Positions 5,859 through 12,582 of a stretch of 12,582 nucleotides of DNA are shown here, one piece after another. Origin of the DNA: Marinilabiliales bacterium. Its GTDB lineage: Bacteria > Bacteroidota > Bacteroidia > Bacteroidales > UBA12077. Each line of letters begins with the position of its first letter. The stretch's first letter is position 1. The position numbers and the translations under genes are program-made. The notes beneath the pieces were generated by a model that saw only the letters and a program-made list of their open reading frames with translations, was not told where the DNA came from and searched no databases. The stretch spans positions 1 to 12,582 of the forward strand of contig PKTC01000300.1 in NCBI GenBank assembly GCA_002869305.1, written 5' to 3'.

Positions 5859-8276
5859 ATGTTCAGATTTAACTTAAAAATTGCATTAAGGAATATTCTT
5901 AAGTATTGGAATTATTCAATCATTAATATTGGAGGACTGGCAATTGGCCTGGCGAGTTTTATCTTTATTGTTCTGTATATTGATGATGAAATTAAATATG
6001 ATAAATACCACGAACATGCTGATAATATCTATCGCGTAAATAGATTGTATAATAATAATGATGTTAATGAAGATGCTGCAACATTATCTTTCCCGGCTGG
6101 ACCAGCAATAGTTTCAGATTATCCGGGACTGGTTGACAAGCAGGTTCGATTTCATAATCAATTAAGAAATCAATGGTTTTTCGATTACCAAAAAAGTGAA
6201 GATGAAGTAGTTCGTTTTAACGAGTCTCGTTTTTTGTTGGCTGACTCAACAGTATTCGATATTTTTACATTTCCTTTTATTGAAGGTGATCCTGAAACTG
6301 CATTAGATAATCCGGGTACAATTGTTATTACTGAATCAACTGCAAAGAGATATTTTGGTGAAGAACAGGCGATAGGAAAGGTGTTAAGGGTAGAAGAAGG
6401 TTTAAATTTTGAAGTAACAGGTGTAATAAAAGATTTACCAACGCAATCACATTTTAAGATTGACTTATTAGGTTCTTTAAATACTCTGCGTCAATTTAAT
6501 AGAAATGGTCAATTACCACAAACATGGATTCAGAATGATTGTTGGACGTACATTAAACTTCACGATGGTATTAATCCAGAAATACTTGATGAAAAATTTC
6601 CTGAGTTTTACAACAATCATTATGACGATTTTCGGGATGCAGATGTAACTTTATATTTACAAGCACTTACAGATTTGCATTTGAAATCACATCATATGTT
6701 CGAAATGCATCCTAACAGTAACTCAGTTTATATTTACATTTTATCCGTTGTTGCTATAATTATCTTAGCCTTAGCTTGTATAAATTTTATGAATCTTGCA
6801 ACGGCGAGTTCGGCTGGTAGAGCAAAGGAGATTGGAATAAAAAAAGTATTTGGGAGTCAAAGAAGAAGTTTAATTTTTCAGTTTTTAGGTGAGGCTGTGG
6901 TACAAAGTTTTATTGCAATGTTGGTAGCAATAATTATTGTTGAATTGTTACTTCCCGGAGTTAATAATTTTACTGGAAAAATAATAACTCCATCTTTCTT
7001 AGTAGAGTTAAAAATTCTTTCTTTTATTTTAACTGTAGCATTTGTAGTGGGATTGATAGCTGGTATTTATCCTGCTATTATTTTATCATCATTCAGACCA
7101 TTGAAAGTATTAAAAGGGGCAATGAGAAATGGTGCTAAATCAGGAATTGCAAGGAAAGTACTTGTTATTATTCAATTTTCAATTTCAATAAGTTTAATTA
7201 TTGGTAGTATGGTCGTATTTTCTCAGTTAAAATTTATGCGAAATGTTGATCTGGGATTTAAAAAAGATCATATTATTAATATTAGCAGAGTAGGTCCGTT
7301 ATTTAGAAATCAAGAAGCTTTCAAACAAGAACTTTTAAGTCATAAAGATATTGATTATGTCAGTGGTGCAAGAGATTATCTTGGGATAAATTATAACACC
7401 TGGCCTTTCGAAATTGAAGGATTAACTCCTGGACAAAATTTTTGGATTCCAGCATTGCACGTAGATTGGGATTTTGTTGAAACATTTGATATTAAAGTAG
7501 TTGAAGGAAGGGCATTTTCACGTGATTTTCTAAGTGATACCATAAGTGCTGTCATGATTAATGAAACTATGGCTAGGGATTTGGGATGGTCAAATGAAGA
7601 AGCCATTGGTAAAAAGGTATCTTTTGGTGGCAATGGCGGTGAACGCGTAATCGGTGTTTTCAAAGATATTAACGCGATGTCACTTCACCGTCCTGTAAAT
7701 AAGTTTGTTCTGGATATGTTCCGTCGTCCTGAGGCTGGCGCAAGAATAATTTCAATACGATTCAGTTCTAATAACTATCAGGAAGTATTAAAACATATTG
7801 AAAATACATGGAAAGAGTTTGTACCAACGCGTCCTTTTGAGTATCAGTTTTTCGATCAGCAATTAGATGATCTGTATGATGATGAGTTAAGATTTGGTAG
7901 ATTTTCAGTAATGTTAACAATTCTAGCAATTATAATTGCTAGTATGGGATTGGTGGGACTAACATCATTTTTGGCTGAACAACGCACCAAAGAAATATGT
8001 ATAAGAAGAGCTCTTGGTTCTTCAGCCAATGCAATTGTTGGCTTAATGGCTAAGGAATTTCTATGGTTGTTGCTAGTAGCTAACGCAATATCGTGGCCAA
8101 TCACATATTATTTTACTACAAACTGGCTTGAAAGTTATTCAAAGCATATAAATACGAACTGGGGAATATATATATTGTCAGGTATTTTAACTTTACTATT
8201 AGCAATGATAATTATTACTTATAGAGCTTACAGAACAGCAATGTTAAATCCGGCACAGACTTTAAGATACGAATAA
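5859..8276 (+). CDS. ABC transporter permease, MacB/FtsX family (second of an intact tandem pair)
   Basis: Complete 805-residue inner-membrane permease with the same eight-helix, two-periplasmic-domain architecture as its upstream neighbour. It starts 60 bp after that gene's stop with no terminator between them, so the two are probably cotranscribed. Visible landmarks are TM1 (~19-41), AKEIGIKKVFGSQRRS in FtsX domain 1, IYPAIILSSFRPLKVLKG after TM4, TM5 (ARKVLVIIQFSISISL), the second periplasmic domain (VVEGRAFSRDF, MINETMARDLGW), and FtsX domain 2 from ~678 ending NPAQTLRYE. One oddity is the coupling motif in FtsX domain 2, which reads TKEICIRR: Cys714 (TGT at 7998-8000) replaces the Gly found in the other three permeases here. 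ATG 5859 is preferred because it aligns with the paralogue's start; the ATG at 5848 is out of frame. Heterodimerisation with the upstream permease is possible, but this is inference. Confidence 0.95.
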   Translation: MFRFNLKIALRNILKYWNYSIINIGGLAIGLASFIFIVLYIDDEIKYDKYHEHADNIYRVNRLYNNNDVNEDAATLSFPAGPAIVSDYPGLVDKQVRFHNQLRNQWFFDYQKSEDEVVRFNESRFLLADSTVFDIFTFPFIEGDPETALDNPGTIVITESTAKRYFGEEQAIGKVLRVEEGLNFEVTGVIKDLPTQSHFKIDLLGSLNTLRQFNRNGQLPQTWIQNDCWTYIKLHDGINPEILDEKFPEFYNNHYDDFRDADVTLYLQALTDLHLKSHHMFEMHPNSNSVYIYILSVVAIIILALACINFMNLATASSAGRAKEIGIKKVFGSQRRSLIFQFLGEAVVQSFIAMLVAIIIVELLLPGVNNFTGKIITPSFLVELKILSFILTVAFVVGLIAGIYPAIILSSFRPLKVLKGAMRNGAKSGIARKVLVIIQFSISISLIIGSMVVFSQLKFMRNVDLGFKKDHIINISRVGPLFRNQEAFKQELLSHKDIDYVSGARDYLGINYNTWPFEIEGLTPGQNFWIPALHVDWDFVETFDIKVVEGRAFSRDFLSDTISAVMINETMARDLGWSNEEAIGKKVSFGGNGGERVIGVFKDINAMSLHRPVNKFVLDMFRRPEAGARIISIRFSSNNYQEVLKHIENTWKEFVPTRPFEYQFFDQQLDDLYDDELRFGRFSVMLTILAIIIASMGLVGLTSFLAEQRTKEICIRRALGSSANAIVGLMAKEFLWLLLVANAISWPITYYFTTNWLESYSKHINTNWGIYILSGILTLLLAMIIITYRAYRTAMLNPAQTLRYE

Positions 8277-8301
8277 AGAAGGCACCTAACTTTTATAATT
8301 T

Positions 8302-8346
8302 GAACCTTTAATTGATTAATATTAATCAATTAAAGGTTCTTTGATA
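8302..8346 (+). terminator. terminator hairpin after the permease pair
   Basis: Bases 8302-8320 and 8321-8339 are perfect reverse complements: a 38-bp palindrome with 19-bp arms, outer part GAACCTTTAATTG, inner part almost all A/T. It starts 25 bp after the stop at 8276 and is followed by a T-rich stretch (8340-8366). It should end the permease operon before the + strand gene at 8465. No convincing promoter for that next gene could be picked out in the very AT-rich 8347-8464. Confidence 0.75.
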
Positions 8347-8464
8347 TTTTAGTTTTTATTTTAATTTTTAGATGTTTAAATATGATCATTATAAATTAAC
8401 TTAAGTTTTTATATAATCTTTCTTGATTTTTTTACATCTTTAAGTGTTATTAACATATTAGAAA

Positions 8465-10045
8465 ATGATACAAAGGCATTTAATCTTAGCTGCTTTATTA
8501 TTCCTAACAGCATGTTTAAAACTATTTTCGCAAGACACAGAGGTATTTGACACTCTAGTTTATTTTAATGAAATTACTTATCATTCTGAATTGGAAGAAG
8601 AAGCATTTAATGAATATTTTAGTGAAGACAATAGTAGTTTCATTAAATTATTTTTGGCAAAAGATGAGAATATTACTAAACAACAATATGAGATTAGACT
8701 TACAAGTTTTTTAGATTATACTAAAGAACTTCGTGAAGATAAAAACTATAATAAACCTGAAAAGAAAAAGGTAAAATACTACTATAACCTGATTCATAAT
8801 AAATATCTGGAGAAATATGAAATGAATACAAATTTCTCTAAAATCTTTAATAATGGTTATTATAATTGTGTTACGGGTTCGATCTTATATGGTTTAATTT
8901 TCGATGAACTAAAAATTCCTTATAAAATTAAATTGTCACCTATTCATGCCTACTTGATTACTTACCCACAAACTGAATCAATATTAGTTGAAACAACCAA
9001 TCCTGTGAAAGGTTATTTTATTTTTAATGAGAATTTTAAACAAAACTATGTGGATCATCTTCTTGATAATAAGTTAATAACAGCTAGTGAGTATGCCTCT
9101 TACAGTACAGAAGAATTATTTAATAAGTATTATTTCAAGGAAGAAGATGTGACATTAAAAGAGATGGTAGGAATACAGTATTATAATGAGGCGGTTATTC
9201 AATTTCAAAATCAAAAGTTCGAAGAAGCATTTTACGAATTGGAAAAGGCTTATTTGTTTTATCCTTCAGAAAAAATTGCCTATTTACTATATTATTCAGC
9301 AGCTTTGGTTATTGATAAACATGATTTTTCGGATATCAAATATGTTGACTTTTTATACAAAATTGCCAGATATACAAATTACGGTATTACCCAGGAACAG
9401 ATTATAGGTGAGTTTGGCAGAATAACTCAGAACCAGTTAGATTATAAAGGTAACTATGAATTATATGACGCCATTTTTTTCAAATTATATGAGAAATTAA
9501 ATGACGAAGAGATTAAAAATGAAATTTCTTTTATTTATAACTATGAAAAGGCTCGCTTATTTATTCGTAATGAAAGATATGAATCAGCATTTCCTTATAT
9601 TGAGAAAGCATTACAAATTAGACCAGATCATTTAGACCTGCAAACCATGTTTATTTATGCTTTAGCTAATAAAATGGAATCATTGGTGCTCACAAATGAG
9701 AAATTAGAATCTCTTGTAGATTATGCTGAAAAATACCCAGCACTGAAGAATAATAACACCTATAATGATATGGTTTGTGATGCATATTTGTATACAACTA
9801 TACAAAATTATGAAGAGGGAAACTTAAGTGAAGCCTTATTGTATCATGCAAAATTGAAAGAACTAATCAAAAAACATGAACATTATTCGAATTATGATTA
9901 TAACATTACCAGATTGTATTCCTCTGCAGCAGTATATTATTTCCGAAAGGGAAATACAAAAAAAGCAAAAACCATTCTCCTGGAGGGACTAAAATTTGTA
10001 CCTGACAGTTATGAGCTAAAACAAAGATTAAAAGTTATTAACTAG
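8465..10045 (+). CDS. exported SirB1/transglutaminase-like protein with TPR-type repeats
   Basis: A 526-residue protein with an N-terminal signal (residues 1-23). LTAC at 14-17 would fit a lipoprotein signal, while FSQ-D at 21-24 would fit ordinary signal peptidase cleavage; the sequence does not decide between them. Residues ~100-185 resemble the SirB1 branch of the transglutaminase-like fold: YNCVTGSILYGLIFDEL with Cys135, then SPIHAYLIT with His161, and ILVETTNP with Glu176, in the order of the Cys-His-acid triad. Members may be proteases, amidases or transglutaminases, or non-catalytic, so the activity is unknown. The C-terminal part is helical with TPR-like units, clearest at ~237-272 (FEEAFYELEKAYLFYP), ~359-390 (YESAFPYIEKALQIRPD) and ~486-516. 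It sits alone on the + strand behind the permease terminator and converges with the MORN gene 5 bp away. The domain call is good; the biological role is unknown. Confidence 0.85.
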   Translation: MIQRHLILAALLFLTACLKLFSQDTEVFDTLVYFNEITYHSELEEEAFNEYFSEDNSSFIKLFLAKDENITKQQYEIRLTSFLDYTKELREDKNYNKPEKKKVKYYYNLIHNKYLEKYEMNTNFSKIFNNGYYNCVTGSILYGLIFDELKIPYKIKLSPIHAYLITYPQTESILVETTNPVKGYFIFNENFKQNYVDHLLDNKLITASEYASYSTEELFNKYYFKEEDVTLKEMVGIQYYNEAVIQFQNQKFEEAFYELEKAYLFYPSEKIAYLLYYSAALVIDKHDFSDIKYVDFLYKIARYTNYGITQEQIIGEFGRITQNQLDYKGNYELYDAIFFKLYEKLNDEEIKNEISFIYNYEKARLFIRNERYESAFPYIEKALQIRPDHLDLQTMFIYALANKMESLVLTNEKLESLVDYAEKYPALKNNNTYNDMVCDAYLYTTIQNYEEGNLSEALLYHAKLKELIKKHEHYSNYDYNITRLYSSAAVYYFRKGNTKKAKTILLEGLKFVPDSYELKQRLKVIN

Positions 10046-10050
10046 TTAAA

Positions 10051-10782
10051 TTATCTATTTTCAATTGCTAAATTGAACGACGATTTTATTAAGACCGGAT
10101 TTCGCAATCTAGTCTCATATTTGGCATAAATTTTAAGAACACTCATTTTGAAACTTCCAAGTGGTAAGTAATATTCTAATTTTGCTGTTCCTGACAGATT
10201 AGCTTTAATCGGAACAAGTATTTTATTTCCATTTGTAGCTGTTTTTTCTTCGAAGAATTCAAGTTTAGATGATTTCTCCGAAAGCCTTATTTTTAAAGTA
10301 TATTTATTATCAGATTTTAGGAGATCAATTGTTTCAAAAATTATCCTGGCATCCTGACTTATCAAACTACCATCTTGCTTAAACTCTTTGGTTCCTTCAA
10401 CCAAATCACCATTCTCGTATGGTATTTCGGCCTGAAGTGTTCCATTCTCATAATACTTTTTACGTAAACCGTGCATTTTTCCATTACTATAAGGAGTAAC
10501 ACGGTAGGGTTGACCATTTTTATAATACCAAACAGTTTCGCCATCTTTAATTCCATCGACATAATTTACCACAGTATGTACTTCTCCGCTTGGGTAATAT
10601 TTTTTAGCAGGACCATTCTTTTTATTATCTTTAACCGTAATCTCCGACTTTAGAGCTCCACTTTTTTTGTAATAGGATTTAATAATTCGTGTATCGGCAT
10701 TTTTTTCGTCATTTTTCTCAGATAATAGTTGACATGAGGTAAAAATTAACAGAAAAAGAATGATAAGTTTCGAATTTTTCAT
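10051..10782 (-). CDS. MORN-repeat lipoprotein
   Basis: A 243-residue protein with a lipoprotein signal: a hydrophobic stretch at 6-14, then FTSC with the acylated Cys17. Residues ~36-140 carry four to five MORN-2 (YwqK-like) repeats of about 22-24 residues, seen as KKYYPSGEV, VWYYKNGQPYRV, KKYYENGTLQAEI and KEFKQDGSLIS, each followed by a (N/D)G(x)xxG turn. The rest, ~145-243, is probably a beta-rich domain that I do not recognise. MORN-2 proteins of this kind are common in Bacteroidota. They are often annotated as antitoxin-like YwqK proteins by similarity, but a toxin partner is absent here, so that label should not be taken as function. The expected location is the periplasmic face of a membrane, or the cell surface. 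It lies downstream of the M1 peptidase gene on the same strand, but a terminator separates them. Confidence 0.85.
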   Translation of the reverse strand: MKNSKLIILFLLIFTSCQLLSEKNDEKNADTRIIKSYYKKSGALKSEITVKDNKKNGPAKKYYPSGEVHTVVNYVDGIKDGETVWYYKNGQPYRVTPYSNGKMHGLRKKYYENGTLQAEIPYENGDLVEGTKEFKQDGSLISQDARIIFETIDLLKSDNKYTLKIRLSEKSSKLEFFEEKTATNGNKILVPIKANLSGTAKLEYYLPLGSFKMSVLKIYAKYETRLRNPVLIKSSFNLAIENR

Positions 10783-10805
10783 TTTTATTTAAAGATAAAA
10801 TTATT

Positions 10806-10885
10806 CAAGAAAAATAAAAAATGCTGCCCTTCGATTTGATAGATAGAGTAATAGAAAATGACTGTTTTTCAAATCTGGGGCAGCA
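10806..10885 (-). terminator. intrinsic terminator of the M1 peptidase gene
   Basis: On the minus strand, 23 bp after the stop of the peptidase gene, GGGCAGCA (10878-10885) pairs with TGCTGCCC (10822-10829). An inner stem follows, TCAAATC (10869-10875) with GATTTGA (10833-10839), leaving a loop of about 29 nt. The minus-strand sequence after the hairpin is T-rich (TTTTTTATTTTTCTTG, 10806-10821). It also separates the MORN gene from peptidase transcription. Confidence 0.75.
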
Positions 10886-10907
10886 GTTGCTTAAGCATCG
10901 TTAATAA

Positions 10908-12582
10908 TTATGTTGTAATAATTGCAGTTGATTTTGTATTATCATCTTTATGTCTGTCAATTAATTTATAATAAGGATCTATTCCTACTTTACTTGGTTT
11001 GTAGTCAATAACGAACTCAAAGGCTCTCTTATTTTCTTGAATCTTGAATTTTTGCAAGAAAATTTCCTCTTCCTTTTTGGTACTATCATTTACTTCTTTT
11101 GAAAAGATTGCAATATCAATGTAGTCATTTACAGGAATCTCATTTTCTCCACCAAGACTGTCAGCCCTAAACTTCTGACATTCAACTGTAAACATAACCT
11201 TATACATCCCATCTTCTAATTCTTCATAATCAACTTCAGAAACTTTATTTTCGTAAAGTGTTATGGTTTCGAACATATCATGAATTATATATTGCAAGGA
11301 GTCGGGCGTAACTTCTTTTATATATTCAATAAATTCCAATGATGTTACAAAAGGAGCTTCCTGGAAAGCATAATCTGCTATAAAACGCTTTAAAGCTTCA
11401 TTAATTTTATCTTCTCCAATATAATCTGCAAGAGCATACATTACGACATTTCCTTTTTTGTAGTATAAATAACCCTGATCATGCCTCATTTTTAATAAAG
11501 GAGGTTCATAATGTGGTTCAGTACCTCTTCCTGTTAAGTAGCTATCCATGTCGTACTTGATTATATCATGTATTTTGTCTTTTCCGTATGCATTTTCAAT
11601 GACTTGTAGCGATGAATATTGACATAGAATTTCCGACATCATGGTTGATCCTTCAACATTGGCGCCAATTACTTGATGCGCCCACCACTGGTGAGCTACC
11701 TCGTGCGAAGTTACCCAAAATGGATAATTAATATCTTCACCTTCAACTTTGGCAATAAAACCAATACTCTCACTAAAAGGAATCATATTCGGGAAAGATT
11801 GTGCAAAACTGGAAAATCTTGGAAATTCGAATACTCTAAGCTGTTTATATTGAAAAGGACTATAGTTCTCCGTGTAATAATCCAAAGACATTTTCATGGC
11901 TTTCATCATATCTTCGATGTTGTATTCATGCCCTTTATTATAATAAATAGCTAAATCAATATCATTCCACTTATCCTCATAAATTTCATAGTCTGCAGAT
12001 AACCAGGCAGCAAAATTTAAGATTTTATTATCCATCTTATAATGAAAGTATTTTCGACCATTTTCTTCCCATTCTTTCAATAAATACCCAGGGGCAATTG
12101 CAGTTTGTTCGGGAACAGTGCTTACAATAGTTTCAAACCTGATCCAATCACCATCGTTCGAAATATAAGTATTTTTCAAGGCACTACTGTCAGTCATCTT
12201 AGCAATAAGCTGCTTCTCCGGCAAATTATATTTCTCTCTTTTTTTCTCGTCTGTTAGTTCAAATCCTTCATTATAACCAAGTGTTGGAAGAGAATTACTT
12301 GTAAGAAATGTACCATTATAAAGTAAGCGTCTGTTGGAACCATTATTTCTGAATCCTTCTGTGATCATATCTAATTCGATATTAATTTTGATGGAATCAC
12401 CAGGCATTAATGGCTCACTAAACTTACATATTCTAAACTCAAGTTCTTTATCTTCAAATACGATTTCAAAAGCTTTTTCGAATTCAAATCTTTTTAAGTC
12501 AATGCCAGAACTATAGTTAATAAATACAGAATCTATGGCCTGATTTGATTTATTTTTTACAATATAGTATCCTTTAAAAATA
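10908..12582 (-). CDS. M1-family zinc metallopeptidase, probably the C-terminal half of an ABC permease-peptidase fusion (5' end outside window)
   Basis: The frame is open to the right window edge. The ATG at 12405-12407 is internal, since the sequence before it (KGYYIVKNKSNQAIDSVFIN...) belongs to the same beta-sandwich domain. At least 558 residues are visible. Zinc-site residues are HEVAH (first His codon 11703-11705) and the Glu of MMSE, 19 residues beyond the second His rather than the usual 18. The catalytic-type Tyr lies in YLYYKKG, about 77 residues after HEVAH. The usual GAMEN exopeptidase motif is absent, with MIPFSESIGFI in its place. HQWWAHQVIGANVEGSTMMSE and the C-terminal GIDPYYKLIDRHKDDN are features I associate with the large Bacteroidota proteins in which an ABC-2-type permease is followed by a periplasmic M1 domain. 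The membrane half would lie beyond the window, so that part is inference. Substrate unknown. A terminator follows the gene. Confidence 0.9.
   Translation of the reverse strand, partial: IFKGYYIVKNKSNQAIDSVFINYSSGIDLKRFEFEKAFEIVFEDKELEFRICKFSEPLMPGDSIKINIELDMITEGFRNNGSNRRLLYNGTFLTSNSLPTLGYNEGFELTDEKKREKYNLPEKQLIAKMTDSSALKNTYISNDGDWIRFETIVSTVPEQTAIAPGYLLKEWEENGRKYFHYKMDNKILNFAAWLSADYEIYEDKWNDIDLAIYYNKGHEYNIEDMMKAMKMSLDYYTENYSPFQYKQLRVFEFPRFSSFAQSFPNMIPFSESIGFIAKVEGEDINYPFWVTSHEVAHQWWAHQVIGANVEGSTMMSEILCQYSSLQVIENAYGKDKIHDIIKYDMDSYLTGRGTEPHYEPPLLKMRHDQGYLYYKKGNVVMYALADYIGEDKINEALKRFIADYAFQEAPFVTSLEFIEYIKEVTPDSLQYIIHDMFETITLYENKVSEVDYEELEDGMYKVMFTVECQKFRADSLGGENEIPVNDYIDIAIFSKEVNDSTKKEEEIFLQKFKIQENKRAFEFVIDYKPSKVGIDPYYKLIDRHKDDNTKSTAIITT

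Larger units (their letters stand above)
3384..8276 (+). repeat. tandem gene duplication of two permease paralogues
   Basis: The genes at 3384-5798 and 5859-8276 encode proteins of 804 and 805 residues that align end to end almost without gaps. Residues 8-44 are identical, and the last ~150 residues differ at only a few positions. At DNA level the same stretches differ at many synonymous sites (compare 3459-3505 with 5934-5980). The copies are therefore not recent, and their protein sequences have been held under strong constraint. The broken gene at 814 and the partial gene at the left edge are more distant members of the same family. Confidence 0.9.

Noticed and set aside
5848..5877. Short upstream frame ATGGCAATAAAA... 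overlapping the start of the fourth permease
   Set aside because: Only nine codons, no ribosome site, and no sign of a leader-peptide function.
9186..9407. 73-codon + strand frame
   Set aside because: Overlaps the TPR region of the transglutaminase-like gene in another frame; the composition is that of a shadow.
10038..10077. Palindrome TTAACTAGTTAA and stem TTCAATT-GCTA-AATTGAA at the convergent gene ends as a bidirectional terminator
   Set aside because: Both stems are short and AT-rich, neither is followed by a T tract on either strand, and the second lies inside the MORN coding sequence.
11673..11954. 93-codon + strand frame
   Set aside because: Antisense to the M1 peptidase catalytic region, which is unambiguous on the minus strand.

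Overview
The window looks like a chromosomal segment of a Bacteroidota bacterium. It is AT-rich, the genes lack strong Shine-Dalgarno sites, and one promoter fits the Bacteroidota pattern (TTG, a 20-nt gap, then TAGATTTG). The gene content also fits: arrays of long MacB/FtsX-type permeases starting MF(K/R)...RNI(L/F)K, a MORN-repeat lipoprotein, and an M1 peptidase of the kind fused to ABC permeases in this phylum. The genus cannot be fixed from the sequence.

Layout. Positions 2-5798 and on to 8276 (+ strand) hold four consecutive FtsX-family ABC permease genes. The first is cut by the window edge, so only its C-terminus is visible. The second (814-3195) keeps one reading frame over its whole length but is interrupted by TGA at 2287 and TAA at 2734, so it is called a pseudogene. 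The third and fourth (3384-5798 and 5859-8276) are intact, closely related paralogues 60 bp apart and probably one operon. Strong hairpin terminators follow the second and the fourth gene. Next is a + strand gene (8465-10045) for an exported protein with a SirB1/transglutaminase-like domain and TPR-type helices. It converges, with a 5-bp gap, on a - strand MORN-repeat lipoprotein gene (10051-10782). The right end (10908 to beyond 12582, - strand) is the C-terminal part of an M1-family metallopeptidase, probably the periplasmic half of a large permease-peptidase fusion. It ends at its own intrinsic terminator.

How the genes may work together. The permeases belong to the type VII (MacB/LolCE/FtsX-like) class, which uses a separate cytoplasmic ATPase for mechanotransmission or export of periplasmic substrates. 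No ATPase gene is visible here, so the partner must lie upstream of the window or elsewhere. The other three products are all predicted to act in the cell envelope, but nothing in the sequence ties them to the permeases. I see no RNA genes, CRISPR arrays, insertion sequences or phage genes. The most notable observations are the permease array with one recently broken member, the odd Cys substitution in the fourth permease, a possible RelE/ParE toxin relic between the first two permeases, and two small inverted repeats in promoter regions.
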